A stretch of 64,000 nucleotides of DNA from Paenibacillus rhizovicinus (GCF_010365285.1 NZ_CP048286.1:3114501-3178500); one strand, 5' to 3'. Positions 8,643 to 17,845 are shown, counted from the stretch's first letter. Notes: generated by a model not told the origin, from the letters alone. A program made the numbers and translations.

Positions 8643-9821
8643 TTAGTAAGCCAGGGAGAACAAGCCGTTGATGTGCGACAGGTAGCGCGCGTTACTTGCT
8701 TTCTTCATCAAGGAAGCAGGCGTGCCTTTCAGCTCGATGCCGGATCCGCCAACGGCGCCGATGCCGTCTTTGCGGCCCAGGCTTGCAAGCGTACCGGAGA
8801 ATACCGGGCTGAACGTGTCCATTTTAGCGCCTTTGATCAATGCGCCGATGTTCGCGCCTGCCAGTTCGCCCATTTGCCATGCCAGCTGTGCTGTCGGCGG
8901 GTATGGACGGCCTTCCGGTGCGAATACGACTGCACAGTCGCCAGCCAGGAATACTTCAGGGTGCGAAGTGGATTGCAGGTGCTCGTTAACCGTTGCGCGG
9001 CCGCGGTTAACTTCGATGCCGCAGTTGCCCACGAGGGAGCTGCCTTGAACGCCGCCTGTCCAAACAAGCGTATTCGTTTCGATCGTTCTGCCGTCTTTCA
9101 GCGTAACGACGTTGCCGTTTACTTCCGTGATCGCAAGGCCTGTCAGGAATTCCACGCCGCGAGCTTCGAGGCTCGTTACCGCGCGTCCGATCAGTTCAGG
9201 CGAGAAGATCGGCAGGATTGTCGGCATAGCTTCAACCAGCGAGATCGAAACGTCCGCGAAATCCACGCCGTATTGACGGCAGATGCCCGGAAGCTCGTCA
9301 GCAAGCTCGCCGACCAGCTCGACGCCAGTCAGACCGCCGCCGCCGATAATGAACGTAGCGTCTGCTTTGTTTTTGCTTGTTGCATATGCTTTGATGCGGT
9401 CTTTAACGTGGTTGAATACGCGGTTCGCATCATGAACGGATTTCAGCGTCAGGCTGTTCTCTTGCAAGCCCGGGATGCCGAAGTAGTTCGTTTCGCTGCC
9501 CAGTGCGAGCACCAGGTTATCGTAGCGGTACGACGAACCGTTGTTCAGAGCGACTTGTTTGCCGGCAACGTCGATTGCTTGCACTTCGCCTACAACGACG
9601 TTAACGGATTTGCCTTTAAGCAATTTCTCAAGCGGCAATGCAACGGCTTTCTCGGCTACGTTGCCTGCAGCGAGACGGTGAAGCTCCGTAATGATTTGGT
9701 GCGAGGGAACGCGGTTAATAATCGTGATGTTCGCTTCATCGGTAGTCAGATGCTGGCGAGCGGACAGCGCGCTAAGCAAGCCGCCGTAGCCGCCGCCTAG
9801 AATCAGTATTTCTTTTCTCAT
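8643..9821 (-). CDS. ndh: Type II NADH dehydrogenase (NDH-2)
   Basis: The 392-residue flavoprotein has the N-terminal FAD Rossmann motif ILGGGYGGL, the second dinucleotide fold IIGGGGLTGVE (NADH site), the TLVWTGGVQ strand and the C-terminal FLAGDCAVV motif that contacts FAD. This is the single-subunit, non-proton-pumping NADH:quinone oxidoreductase family (YjlD/Ndh, YumB). It passes electrons from NADH to menaquinone at the inner face of the membrane. The upstream gene is DUF1641, as in the B. subtilis yjlC-ndh operon (59-bp gap, GGAGG before the ATG). A Rex-like operator precedes the operon, fitting control by the NADH/NAD ratio. Confidence 0.9.
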   Translation of the reverse strand: MRKEILILGGGYGGLLSALSARQHLTTDEANITIINRVPSHQIITELHRLAAGNVAEKAVALPLEKLLKGKSVNVVVGEVQAIDVAGKQVALNNGSSYRYDNLVLALGSETNYFGIPGLQENSLTLKSVHDANRVFNHVKDRIKAYATSKNKADATFIIGGGGLTGVELVGELADELPGICRQYGVDFADVSISLVEAMPTILPIFSPELIGRAVTSLEARGVEFLTGLAITEVNGNVVTLKDGRTIETNTLVWTGGVQGSSLVGNCGIEVNRGRATVNEHLQSTSHPEVFLAGDCAVVFAPEGRPYPPTAQLAWQMGELAGANIGALIKGAKMDTFSPVFSGTLASLGRKDGIGAVGGSGIELKGTPASLMKKASNARYLSHINGLFSLAY

Positions 9822-9880
9822 GGGATCTCATCCTCCGTACTTCGCATAAGTTATGAATCGTCGATATCGGTTCGGTCGGT

Positions 9881-10315
9881 TTAGCCCTGTTTCTTTCTTT
9901 CGCCCAGAATGTCGAGGTATGCTTGGCCAAAGCGAAGCATCTTTTGCAATTCCGGATCTTTCATCAGTTTGATCATGCCGAACAAGCCGATGACGTTCTC
10001 GCTTTGCTCTGCACGGTCGTTCGCTTCGATCGCCGCGGATGCGTAGCCTTTTACTTTCTCGGTCAGCGGTTTAACGACTTCTTGAATGCCGCCCACCGTG
10101 TCTTGGATCAGGATGCGGTCGGATGCAACCTTTTGCGCCAGTTCGTACGTTTTCGTCATCAAGCTCATCATTTCGGACAGTTTAGGAAGCTGGTCCACCA
10201 GTTGTGTCAGCGCTTCTTGCACTTCCGGCTTTAGCAGTTGATCGAGTACGTCCGATTTGACGAGCGCCGCCGATGCATCTTGCTGTTCCAGGTTCGATAC
10301 CATTGTTTCACTCAT
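9881..10315 (-). CDS. yjlC: DUF1641 protein, YjlC-like
   Basis: This is a 144-residue helical, soluble protein; the C-terminal segment NVIGLFGMIKLMKDPELQKM is the part I recognise as DUF1641. The start MSETMVSN is chosen because GAAGGAGG lies 8 nt upstream of that ATG; a GTG 27 bp further up has no ribosome site. In B. subtilis the homologue is the first gene of the Rex-controlled yjlC-ndh operon, and the order is the same here. Its biochemical role is not established; it may partner NDH-2. Confidence 0.85.
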   Translation of the reverse strand: MSETMVSNLEQQDASAALVKSDVLDQLLKPEVQEALTQLVDQLPKLSEMMSLMTKTYELAQKVASDRILIQDTVGGIQEVVKPLTEKVKGYASAAIEANDRAEQSENVIGLFGMIKLMKDPELQKMLRFGQAYLDILGERKKQG

Positions 10316-10454
10316 TGTATTGCCTCCTTCAGATGTAGTCACTCAGCTGCAATCATCCCGTCAGATGAACCGGCGTGCCGCCTAAGCGGCATGGCAAGTT
10401 TAATCCCATTAAGCGAGTAACGCGGTGAAGCATTCCGTCGTCGAAAAGGGAGAA

Positions 10455-10472
10455 ATGTGAAAATAATCACAA
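10455..10472 (-). promoter_or_regulatory. Rex-type operator upstream of yjlC-ndh
   Basis: On the coding strand the 18-mer TTGTGATTATTTTCACAT has the TGTGA-N6-TCACA symmetry of Firmicute Rex boxes (consensus TTGTGAAN4TTCACAA). It is 140 bp before the yjlC start. Rex would repress when NADH is low and release when NADH rises. The -10/-35 boxes are not clear. Confidence 0.65.
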
Positions 10473-10552
10473 GACGCTTCGAGTATGACAGCAGCCTTTC
10501 TTCTGTCTCTACTGTATCGCTTTTTTCCCGGCTCGACTATAGGTAATTGTAA

Positions 10553-10583
10553 AATTATTTTTATTATGACTATAAAAATAATT
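10553..10583. repeat. AT-only palindrome
   Basis: Perfect 12-bp arms (AATTATTTTTAT / ATAAAAATAATT) flank a 7-bp centre. It sits 80 bp upstream of the Rex site, in the spacer between yjlC-ndh and the amidotransferase gene. It could be a regulator site; it does not match a Fur box. Confidence 0.45.
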
Positions 10584-10742
10584 AATCATCCCAAGAAAGA
10601 ACGCCCAACGCCGCAAAACATGCGAAATTCAGGCGCCGGACCTAGGAAAATACCACTAATCATGACTTATTCTGCTCCCTCGACGGGAAGTTTATTTCTA
10701 CGCCCTGCGAATCATCAACAACGTTAAATACATATCCGGCAA

Positions 10743-10794
10743 TAAAAAAAAACCGCAGAACGCTGGCTGCCGAAAGAGAGCCACCGGCCCGCGG
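10743..10794 (-). terminator. Intrinsic terminator of the amidotransferase gene
   Basis: On the minus strand CCGC...TGGCT / AGCCA...GCGG forms a stem that runs into nine T residues, 30 bp after the stop at 10824. Confidence 0.65.
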
Positions 10795-10823
10795 CCTCGT
10801 GAATCGTACTTCTATAATCGTTA

Positions 10824-11591
10824 TTAGGCCGTTCGCGGCTTCTGCGGCGCTGACGTCTCCTGTCCTTGCCCCTGCTTGCAGTCTATGGCCTTGGCCGTGG
10901 CTGCGGCGGCGGCCGCCAGCCGATCCAAGATTCCCGCGAGCAGCGCATGGGATGCCTCGCTTCGCTCCGTCTGCGCCGCAATCTCGGCAGCCGGTTGAAT
11001 AAACGGCGCCTCCGTCAGCTCGCTTGCCCAAACGCTGAGCATCGTGCCGATGCAGACCGGCGTCGTCTCCAGATGAAACTGAAGCGCCAGCACCGTTTCT
11101 CCGTACGCGAATGCCTGATTGCCGCATGCTTCGGAACTCGCAAGACGAACCGCGCCTTCCGGCAGCGTGAACGTGTCGCCATGCCATTGGAAGCTCGTGA
11201 ACGACTGCGGGACGCCTTCGAAGCAAGGATGCCGCTCCTCCGTTCGCTGCACGGCGTGCCATCCGATTTCCTTCCGGTCGTTGCGATAGACGACGCCTCC
11301 CAGCACCTCGGACAGCATTTGCGCGCCGAGGCAAATGCCGAGCACGGGCTTGCCCGCATCGATGCAGTCCCGGACGAACCGCTTCTCGCCGATCAGCCAC
11401 GGATAGCGCGCTTCTTCATATACGCTCATGGGACCGCCCAAGATGACGAGCATGTCGAACGACTCCTGCACCGGATACGCAGCCAGCTCGGCAGGTAAGA
11501 GCACGCGCAGCGCGTGGCCTTGCCGCTCGGCCCATGCTGCAAGGGCACTTTCATCGTCAAATGCAAAATGCTTGCACACTAGGATGTTCAT
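10824..11591 (-). CDS. Class I glutamine amidotransferase-like protein
   Basis: The 255-residue protein starts at MNILVCKHF, whose ATG is 8 nt after GGAGG; an ATG 15 bp upstream overlaps that site and is rejected. It has the class I GATase core: LVILGGPMSVYE, the nucleophile elbow LGICLGAQ (Cys), and a late LQFHLE (catalytic His-x-Glu). Stand-alone members resemble GuaA-N-terminal or YvdE/PuuD-like hydrolases of gamma-glutamyl compounds. No synthase partner is adjacent. Substrate unknown. Confidence 0.82.
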   Translation of the reverse strand: MNILVCKHFAFDDESALAAWAERQGHALRVLLPAELAAYPVQESFDMLVILGGPMSVYEEARYPWLIGEKRFVRDCIDAGKPVLGICLGAQMLSEVLGGVVYRNDRKEIGWHAVQRTEERHPCFEGVPQSFTSFQWHGDTFTLPEGAVRLASSEACGNQAFAYGETVLALQFHLETTPVCIGTMLSVWASELTEAPFIQPAAEIAAQTERSEASHALLAGILDRLAAAAAATAKAIDCKQGQGQETSAPQKPRTA

Positions 11592-11723
11592 CCGTCGTCC
11601 CTCCATCGCGCATCGCTAATTACGGTCTATTAAAGGCTATGACCGTATATTAATCAATGCCGCCCGGCCTGTCAACGAAAAAAATCCATGAAAAAGATAT
11701 ACGAAACACATGATGAGGGACAG

Positions 11724-11755
11724 CAAAAAAAGACGAGCGTCAGTCGGCTCGTCTT
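11724..11755 (-). terminator. Terminator overlapping the 3' end of a regulator gene
   Basis: AAGACGAGC / GCTCGTCTT plus a seven-T run on the minus strand. The left arm encodes the last codons of the regulator at 11740 and the TGA lies in the loop, so coding and termination signals overlap. Confidence 0.85.
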
Positions 11756-13044
11756 AATGTAATCCGGTATAGTTTCAGCGGCCTTCCTCTTGCGCCGGCC
11801 GTTTCTTCGCCTGTAACTTCCGCAAACCCGCTCGTTTCGAGCTGAATCAGAATGCGCCTGGCGCTTCGCGGCATGATCATCATCTGCTGCGCCAGCTGTG
11901 TCGACGTGAGGACATCCGTCCGCGTCTTCCTCAGCACCGCTTCGATCTTGCCGAGCGTTGCCGTGCTCAGCCCCGTCCGTTCGCTGACGGTCTGCAAGCC
12001 TTCGGCAGAATAGGAGTAGGACAACTGCTCCGTCCGTCCGAGCGGCCCCGTGATCGTTTTGTCGTCGAAAGCGACCATCCAGGCGCCTTTGCCGCATTGC
12101 CGGGTTTGCATCAGCGCTTTGCCTGCCAGCAGCTCTGCTTCGTAAGCGGTGCGGCCGATGCCGATGCCGCAGGTCAGCTCCGCCCCGAGGCCGGACAGCT
12201 CCGGGCCTTCCGGGATTTGCTCGAACCCGCGCGTCACGTCCTTCAAGATGCCTCGCGTGGTGAAGATCGCATACCGGCCCGGCGAGATCGTCTTCAGCGA
12301 TCCTTGCAGCCGCCGGGAGTAATCCAGCAGCGATTCGCTGACAGTCAGCTCCAAGCGGAACAGCTCGTCGGAGCCGAACGTATCCCTCGTCAAGCCCGCG
12401 TAAGGATCCGTCTCCACCAGCTGCACGGCGATCTGCGCATCCATGTACCGGAGCGTCTCCCAAGTGCGCGACGCTTCCGCCAATGCCGCCTGCACGGAAG
12501 CTTCCGTCGGAATGACGCGAAGCACGGGAACGCCGAGCGCCTTCAGCTTGTCCTGCACGTACCAGACGCAGGTGACGGCATAATCGATTGCGCCGCGGCG
12601 CCACAAGTCCGCATGGTAATCGATCAATGCCTGATACGAGCCGTCGAACGGTTTGCCGTTCAACGCGGCGCCGGTCAGCCCCAGCTCCTCCGCGACCTTC
12701 GCCAACTCCTTAGGACCGTACATGTCGAAGCTCAGCCGGCTCATGTCGACGCGCTCCCGGTAGAACAGCTGGCATAACGTCCGATATAACCCGGCGCCGC
12801 TGTAGGAGATATAGAACATCGGCTTCGTGATCCCCGGCGCCTGTTCTCGGGCCGCCCGATAGGGCAGCGGGCCGGAGAACAGCCACATGTCGACCTTCTC
12901 GGCGTTCGCCGTCACGATCGGGCCGATGTCTTCGAACCGCTCATGCGCGAAAGGCAGGCATTCGAACTCGCCGTTCTGCCGGATAATCGAAGTAATGAAC
13001 GCCATCGTGTCCTCCACGCCCACGTATCCGAGCTTAATGGTCAT
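11740..13044 (-). CDS. Predicted transcriptional regulator, sensor / cyclase-like / winged-helix architecture
   Basis: The 434-residue start MTIKLGYVGVED is chosen for the GAGGAGG 11 nt upstream. Residues 1-190 look like a periplasmic-binding-like or PrpR-N-like sensing fold (LGYVGVEDTMAFI, then GPLPYRAA). A central part (RYAIFTTRG, then LTCGIGIGRTAYEAE) resembles a degenerate nucleotide-cyclase/GGDEF fold without a GG(D/E)EF catalytic motif. The C-terminus (STQLAQQMMIMPRSARRIL) reads as a winged helix. No DNA target or ligand can be assigned. It stands alone with its own terminator. The domain reading is inference. Confidence 0.55.
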   Translation of the reverse strand: MTIKLGYVGVEDTMAFITSIIRQNGEFECLPFAHERFEDIGPIVTANAEKVDMWLFSGPLPYRAAREQAPGITKPMFYISYSGAGLYRTLCQLFYRERVDMSRLSFDMYGPKELAKVAEELGLTGAALNGKPFDGSYQALIDYHADLWRRGAIDYAVTCVWYVQDKLKALGVPVLRVIPTEASVQAALAEASRTWETLRYMDAQIAVQLVETDPYAGLTRDTFGSDELFRLELTVSESLLDYSRRLQGSLKTISPGRYAIFTTRGILKDVTRGFEQIPEGPELSGLGAELTCGIGIGRTAYEAELLAGKALMQTRQCGKGAWMVAFDDKTITGPLGRTEQLSYSYSAEGLQTVSERTGLSTATLGKIEAVLRKTRTDVLTSTQLAQQMMIMPRSARRILIQLETSGFAEVTGEETAGARGRPLKLYRITLRRAD

Positions 13045-13140
13045 CCGGCCCCTGCCTCCTCTCTGCGCTTCCTTTTCGCCGGGATGAATCCCCGTCGGCG
13101 CGACGCAATGCAATGCAATGCGATGCGAATAAACGTTATC

Positions 13141-14625
13141 TTAAATCAACTTATGCTGATACCACTTCTTCCCGCGGAAGCGCCAGAGGAAGACAGCCCC
13201 CCGCACGCCCCACTCCAGGTTCATCGCCAGCCAGACAGCGACGATGCCGCCGTGGAGCACGATGGCGAGCAAATAACCGAGCGTGATTCTGAACAGCCAC
13301 ATGGACAGCAGCGACACCAGCGACGTGAATTTCGAATCGCCCGCCGCCCGCAGCGCAGACGGCATGATGAAGCTTTGCGACCAGAGCAGCACCTGGGTAA
13401 CCGCATTGATAAGGACGATAATGAAGATGTCGTGCACGATTTCCTTCGGCGGATGGAACAGGCTGACGAGCGGATGAAACAGCGGCACGACGATTAACGC
13501 CGTGGCAAGCAGGAACATGCTCGATATCCACATGAATGCGCGGGCATACTTGCGCGCGGCCTCGGTGTCCTGCCGTCCCATGCTCTGGCCGATGACCGTA
13601 ATCGCCGTCAGCGCCAGCGCGTTGGAAGGAATTTGCGTCAGCTGCGCGAACGAGCCGCCGATCGCGTTAACCGCGATCGCATTCGTGCCCAGATGGACGA
13701 TGAAGATTTGGGTGACGATCTTGCCGCCGTTGAAGAACATTTGCTCGGCCGCGAACGGCAGTCCAACGTATAGGATTTTACGAATCATGTCCAACTTGAC
13801 CTGAAGCATGTCCTTGATGCGCAAATGCAGGTTCGTGTTCTTCTTGACCAAATAATAGAGCGCGTACAGCGCAGCCCCGTAACGCGCCACATTGACGGAG
13901 ATGCTGAGGCCAAGCACGCCCATGTGCAGTCCGTTGATGAACAGCACGTTCAGCAGCACGTACGAGAGATTCATAACGAGCGAGAGCACGAGCGAAGCCC
14001 GCGACTGCCCGATGCCCCGCAATGCGCCGCAGACCGCTTCGACCAATGCGATCCCCGCGTACGATGCGCAGCTCCCGATGAAATACGTTTTCGCTTTGTC
14101 GAACACGTCCGGCGACGCAGACCCGAACAGCAGATGGAGGGTCGGTCCATGGAGCGCGATCATCGCCAAGCTGATTCCAAGCGCGAACAGCGTGACGGCC
14201 GCGATCGAACTGGCCGCCGCCTTGGACACCATCGGCGCGTTACCGCTCCCTTTATACTGCGCCACGATAACCGTTCCGCCCGTGGATACGGCGACGAAGA
14301 CGCTGACGAGGAAGAAATTCAGCGAATCGACCATGTTCACCGCGCTGATCGCCGATACGCCCGAGGAGCTGATCATGGCAACGTTCACCACGTTCAGGCA
14401 GACGATGAACGCTTGGTCGATCAGAAGCGGCAGGAACAGCGCGGTCAGCGTCCGGTAATCGCCGATCGCGACGCGCGCTTGCAGTTTTGCCAGCAGGGCT
14501 TGTTTTCGTATTCGATACGCCGACTGAGCCACGACATCATCACATTCTTTTTCTCGGATTTGGGTGTTGCTTCTGCATGACAACGGCATTGTAACATTTC
14601 TTGTAACGTCTCTTGTTTCGTCCAT
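13141..14625 (-). CDS. MATE family efflux transporter (first)
   Basis: About twelve hydrophobic segments in two similar halves mark a MATE exporter (LFLPLLIDQAF and GLPFAAEQMFF begin the two bundles; SALRAAGDSKFTSLVS is the typical inter-helix motif). It would export organic cations or drugs by Na+ or H+ antiport. Coordinates give the longest frame: the first ATG (14625) overlaps a TATAAT box and has no ribosome site, so the real start is probably inside, at ATG 14589 or GTG 14532. The 5' end carries the direct repeats GTTACAAGAAATGTTACA, which could be a repressor site. The function is clear; the start is not. Confidence 0.85.
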   Translation of the reverse strand: MDETRDVTRNVTMPLSCRSNTQIREKECDDVVAQSAYRIRKQALLAKLQARVAIGDYRTLTALFLPLLIDQAFIVCLNVVNVAMISSSGVSAISAVNMVDSLNFFLVSVFVAVSTGGTVIVAQYKGSGNAPMVSKAAASSIAAVTLFALGISLAMIALHGPTLHLLFGSASPDVFDKAKTYFIGSCASYAGIALVEAVCGALRGIGQSRASLVLSLVMNLSYVLLNVLFINGLHMGVLGLSISVNVARYGAALYALYYLVKKNTNLHLRIKDMLQVKLDMIRKILYVGLPFAAEQMFFNGGKIVTQIFIVHLGTNAIAVNAIGGSFAQLTQIPSNALALTAITVIGQSMGRQDTEAARKYARAFMWISSMFLLATALIVVPLFHPLVSLFHPPKEIVHDIFIIVLINAVTQVLLWSQSFIMPSALRAAGDSKFTSLVSLLSMWLFRITLGYLLAIVLHGGIVAVWLAMNLEWGVRGAVFLWRFRGKKWYQHKLI

Positions 14626-14738
14626 TATAGCAAAGATCGGCGCGGAGGGGGCTCCGACTTGCAGGCTAAGTTATTCGGGACTCCCGCGTCCCGCTTGGGC
14701 AAAGTACAGCTACAGTGGATTTAACCCATCCGCCGCCC

Positions 14739-14767
14739 TTGAAACAGGCCTTGTTGTATGTCACAAT
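14739..14767 (+). promoter_or_regulatory. Candidate sigma-A promoter of the aldo/keto reductase gene
   Basis: TTGAAA (14739-14744), a 17-bp spacer and CACAAT (14762-14767), about 95 bp before the ATG. The -10 is weak. Confidence 0.35.
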
Positions 14768-14862
14768 CTTTAAGGGAATACATAGCGTATTCAGGTTTCA
14801 TGTAAGGCTTCGGCGATCGGTTCTAACCCATCTTTCTTAAATGAACAGGAGGCATTGTTATC

Positions 14863-15780
14863 ATGAAAACGATCAAACTCGGCACTAGCAATCTGGAAGT
14901 GCCTGTCGTGGCTATCGGCTGCATGCGCATCAACTCGCTGGACAAAGCCGGCGCGGAGCGTTTCGTACAGACCGCGCTCGAGGAAGGCGCGAACTTCTTT
15001 GACCATGCCGATATTTACGGTGGCGGAAACTGCGAGGAAATCTTCGCGGATGCTATCCATATGAGCGACGACGTGCGCGAAAAAATTATTTTGCAATCCA
15101 AATGCGGCATTCGCCAAGGACAGTTCGACTTCTCCAAAGAGCATATCCTGTCGTCCGTCGACAAGATCCTGCAGCGTCTGAGAACCGACTACCTCGACGT
15201 CCTGCTGCTTCACCGTCCGGATGCGCTCGTCGAGCCGGAAGAAGTGGCGGAAGCGTTCGATCAGCTGGAAAGCTCGGGCAAAGTGCGCCATTTCGGCGTT
15301 TCCAACCAGAACCCGAACCAAATCGCGCTGCTCAAAAAATTCGTGAAGCAGCCGATCGTCGCGAACCAGCTGCAGCTTAGCATCACGAACGCCAACATGA
15401 TCTCGAACGGCGTGAACGTGAACATGGTGAACGATTCCGCCATCAGCCGCGACGGCAGCATCCTGGATTACTGCCGCCTGCACGACATCACGATCCAGCC
15501 GTGGTCGCCGTTCCAATTCGGCTTCTTCGAAGGCGTATTCCTGGACAACCCGAAATTCCCGGAACTGAACGCGCAAATCGACGAGGTCGCCAAGAAGTAC
15601 GACGTCAGCAACACGACGATCGCGATCGCTTGGCTGCTTCGCCACCCTGCGAACATGCAGCCGGTGACGGGCACGATGAACATCGAGCGCATCAAGGATT
15701 GCATCCGCGCAAGCGAAATCCGCTTGACGCGCGAAGAGTGGTACGCCATCTACCGCGCTGCGGGCAACATTCTTCCTTAA
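14863..15780 (+). CDS. Aldo/keto reductase
   Basis: The 305-residue protein starts 10 nt after AGGAGG. The catalytic tetrad of the AKR superfamily is in place: Asp47 (FFDHADIYG), Tyr52, Lys80 (LQSKCG) and His117 (LLHRPD). FGVSNQNPNQI and the C-terminal PVTGTMNIERI match the NADPH-binding region of the YdhF-like group. It should reduce an aldehyde or ketone with NADPH in the cytosol. It is single, flanked by a MATE gene on one side and a perfect palindromic terminator on the other. Confidence 0.9.
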   Translation: MKTIKLGTSNLEVPVVAIGCMRINSLDKAGAERFVQTALEEGANFFDHADIYGGGNCEEIFADAIHMSDDVREKIILQSKCGIRQGQFDFSKEHILSSVDKILQRLRTDYLDVLLLHRPDALVEPEEVAEAFDQLESSGKVRHFGVSNQNPNQIALLKKFVKQPIVANQLQLSITNANMISNGVNVNMVNDSAISRDGSILDYCRLHDITIQPWSPFQFGFFEGVFLDNPKFPELNAQIDEVAKKYDVSNTTIAIAWLLRHPANMQPVTGTMNIERIKDCIRASEIRLTREEWYAIYRAAGNILP

Positions 15781-15834
15781 GCGTCGATTCGCGTTTGTTA
15801 CGCGTTTCATGAGTGGCTCATAAGTGCGCTCAAA

Positions 15835-15874
15835 CAAGAAGGCCATCCAGGTGATCACCTGGATGGCCTTCTTG
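15835..15874. terminator. Perfect 40-bp palindrome, bidirectional terminator
   Basis: The 20-bp arms are exactly complementary (CAAGAAGGCCATCCAGGTGA and its reverse complement). It lies between convergent genes ending at 15780 and 15915. Confidence 0.8.
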
Positions 15875-15914
15875 AGCTATGGAGACTGTTATTATATTGC
15901 TTGCGCTCCCACGC

Positions 15915-16256
15915 CTACAGCGTCGACGAAGCCTGTCTCACCAATCCGGTCAGCTGCTCCGCGTCGAACGACTGGCCCTTCTTCAGCTTCAACGTCTTTC
16001 TCTCGGGCGGTCCGTCGAACTGCCCTTCCGGGAGCGCCAGCTCCGTCGCGTTGAAGATCGTGAAGCTGACAGCGTCCTTCGAGGTGCTGATGACGGCGGC
16101 ATATTTGCCGTTCTTGAGAAAATGCGGCTTCTTATACTGAATGCGCTCCTGCACCTCCGGTACCGCGCCGTGAACGACCTCGCGCAGTCCCGCGCAGAGC
16201 TCGCTTTGCCAAGGTTCTTTCACCGCCGCAATAAAATCCGTCACTTCCTGATTCAT
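15915..16256 (-). CDS. DUF1801 domain protein (YdhG/YdeI-like)
   Basis: The 113-residue start MNQEVTDFI follows AAGGAGAG by 6 nt; an upstream GTG start lacks such a site. IQYKKPHFLKNGKYAAV followed by VSFTIFNATELALP is the core of the DUF1801/YdhG fold, a small alpha/beta protein of unknown role that may bind iron or nucleic acid in some relatives. Soluble, single gene. Family call fairly secure, function unknown. Confidence 0.75.
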   Translation of the reverse strand: MNQEVTDFIAAVKEPWQSELCAGLREVVHGAVPEVQERIQYKKPHFLKNGKYAAVISTSKDAVSFTIFNATELALPEGQFDGPPERKTLKLKKGQSFDAEQLTGLVRQASSTL

Positions 16257-16360
16257 TCGCTTCTCTCCTTGTCCCACGAGGCTAGTTTAGAAAGCTTGCC
16301 GGCAATAATTCTGTAAAGGTATACCAATTATAATATAGAAAAGCCCGCGGAACGCAACAA

Positions 16361-16403
16361 AAAAACGACAGCCAAGGCGATCCACCGCCCCGGTTGCCGT
16401 TAT
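16361..16403 (-). terminator. Terminator of the second MATE gene
   Basis: On the minus strand an imperfect GC-rich stem (ACGGC...GGGGCG / CGCC...TGTCGT) runs into seven T residues, 40 bp after the stop. Confidence 0.6.
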
Positions 16404-16441
16404 TCGGTTCACTTATTCACTTCGCTTGGCTATTCGCAGGC

Positions 16442-17845
16442 TCACACGCTGACCGTGGCCTCCGGCTGCTCTTGCACGGGAGGATGCACGAACGACTTCT
16501 TCGCCCACACGCCGCTCTTCCAGCGCGCCAGCATAAGCAGTCCCCTCAGCCATTCGTCCACGGTGAACGCGATCCAGATGCCGGCCAAGCCCCACTCCAG
16601 ATGCACGCCCAGATAGTAGGCCAGCGGCACGCAAACGCCCCACATCGAGAATACGCCCATCAGCACCGGGAATTTCGCATCCCCGGCCGCGCGGAGCGAG
16701 TTGATGACGACGATGTTGAACACGCGTCCCGGCTCCAGCACGAGCGAGATGAGGAAGATGCCCGCTCCCATCGCGATAATCTTCGGATCGTCCGTGAACA
16801 AGCCGACGAGCTTGAAGCGGAACAAGGCCGTGATGGCGACGACGACGGCCGTCATCACGATGCTTAATCGCAGGCTCTTCAACAGCCTGTAATAAGCGGC
16901 TTTCTTCTCCCCCGCTCCGACCATGTGGCCGATGATGATCTCGGTCGCGATGCCGATCGACGTGGATAACGCCATGAAATACATACTGATATTGAACACG
17001 TAGATATGCGCGCTGAGCGCCTGCTGCCCGATAATGTTGACGAAGCTCATGATCATCATATATTGGGACTGCCAAGCGATCTGCTCGCCAGCCGCCGGCA
17101 AGCCGACGCCCAGAATGGTTTTCATATGCTGCTTATCGAACGAGACGTAATCCTTGAGCCGGATCGGGCTCGGAATACGGCGGTACAACAGGATGATCAG
17201 GACGATGATGCCGATAATCCGGCTGCAGATGGTCGAGACGGCCGCGCCCGTAACGCCCCATTCCGGGAAGCCCATGTGGCCGAAGATCAGCAGGTAATTA
17301 CCCGCGACGTGGAGCACGTTAACGCCGAACGTGACATACATGACGTCCCGCGTTCTGCCGTTCGCGCGAAGAATCGACGATACCGCGTACGACACCGCTT
17401 CGACCCAGATGAACCCGCCGATGAACCTCATATATTTATTCGCAATCGCGATTTGCGCCGGATCCAGGTTGAGCATTTCCATGAACTGCTTGCTGAATAC
17501 GAACAACACCAAGCTGACGATCAGGCCGAAGATGACGTTAAGCGAGATGGCCAGCGCCGAGATGCGGCTCGCCGTTTCCTTCTTCCCTGCCCCTAAATAC
17601 TGCGTGACTGCCACGCTCGTGCCGATGCCGACGAAACCGAACATTAGAATACAGAACACGATAATCTCATTGGCCAAGCCGACTGCCCCGGCTACATTAT
17701 CCGAAATCCGGCTTAGCATGAATACATCGGCGGTACCCAGCATCATCCGCAGGACGGAATCGATGAGGATCGGCCACGTTAGCGCGAATAAACTTAATTT
17801 TTTCCAGGTCGGAATCGCTTCCCCCGTTTGTTCCCCAAGTTTCAT
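16442..17845 (-). CDS. MATE family efflux transporter (second)
   Basis: The 467-residue protein has two six-helix MATE halves: LTWPILIDSVLRMMLGTADVF at the start, VGLPAAGEQIAWQ opening the second half, and NSLRAAGDAKFPVLMG near helix 10. AGGGAGA precedes the ATG. It is related to, but clearly diverged from, the MATE gene at 13141, so this is not a recent duplication. Substrate unknown. Confidence 0.88.
   Translation of the reverse strand: MKLGEQTGEAIPTWKKLSLFALTWPILIDSVLRMMLGTADVFMLSRISDNVAGAVGLANEIIVFCILMFGFVGIGTSVAVTQYLGAGKKETASRISALAISLNVIFGLIVSLVLFVFSKQFMEMLNLDPAQIAIANKYMRFIGGFIWVEAVSYAVSSILRANGRTRDVMYVTFGVNVLHVAGNYLLIFGHMGFPEWGVTGAAVSTICSRIIGIIVLIILLYRRIPSPIRLKDYVSFDKQHMKTILGVGLPAAGEQIAWQSQYMMIMSFVNIIGQQALSAHIYVFNISMYFMALSTSIGIATEIIIGHMVGAGEKKAAYYRLLKSLRLSIVMTAVVVAITALFRFKLVGLFTDDPKIIAMGAGIFLISLVLEPGRVFNIVVINSLRAAGDAKFPVLMGVFSMWGVCVPLAYYLGVHLEWGLAGIWIAFTVDEWLRGLLMLARWKSGVWAKKSFVHPPVQEQPEATVSV

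Noticed and set aside
8595-9800. 401-codon plus-strand ORF
   Set aside because: Antisense shadow of the NDH-2 gene.
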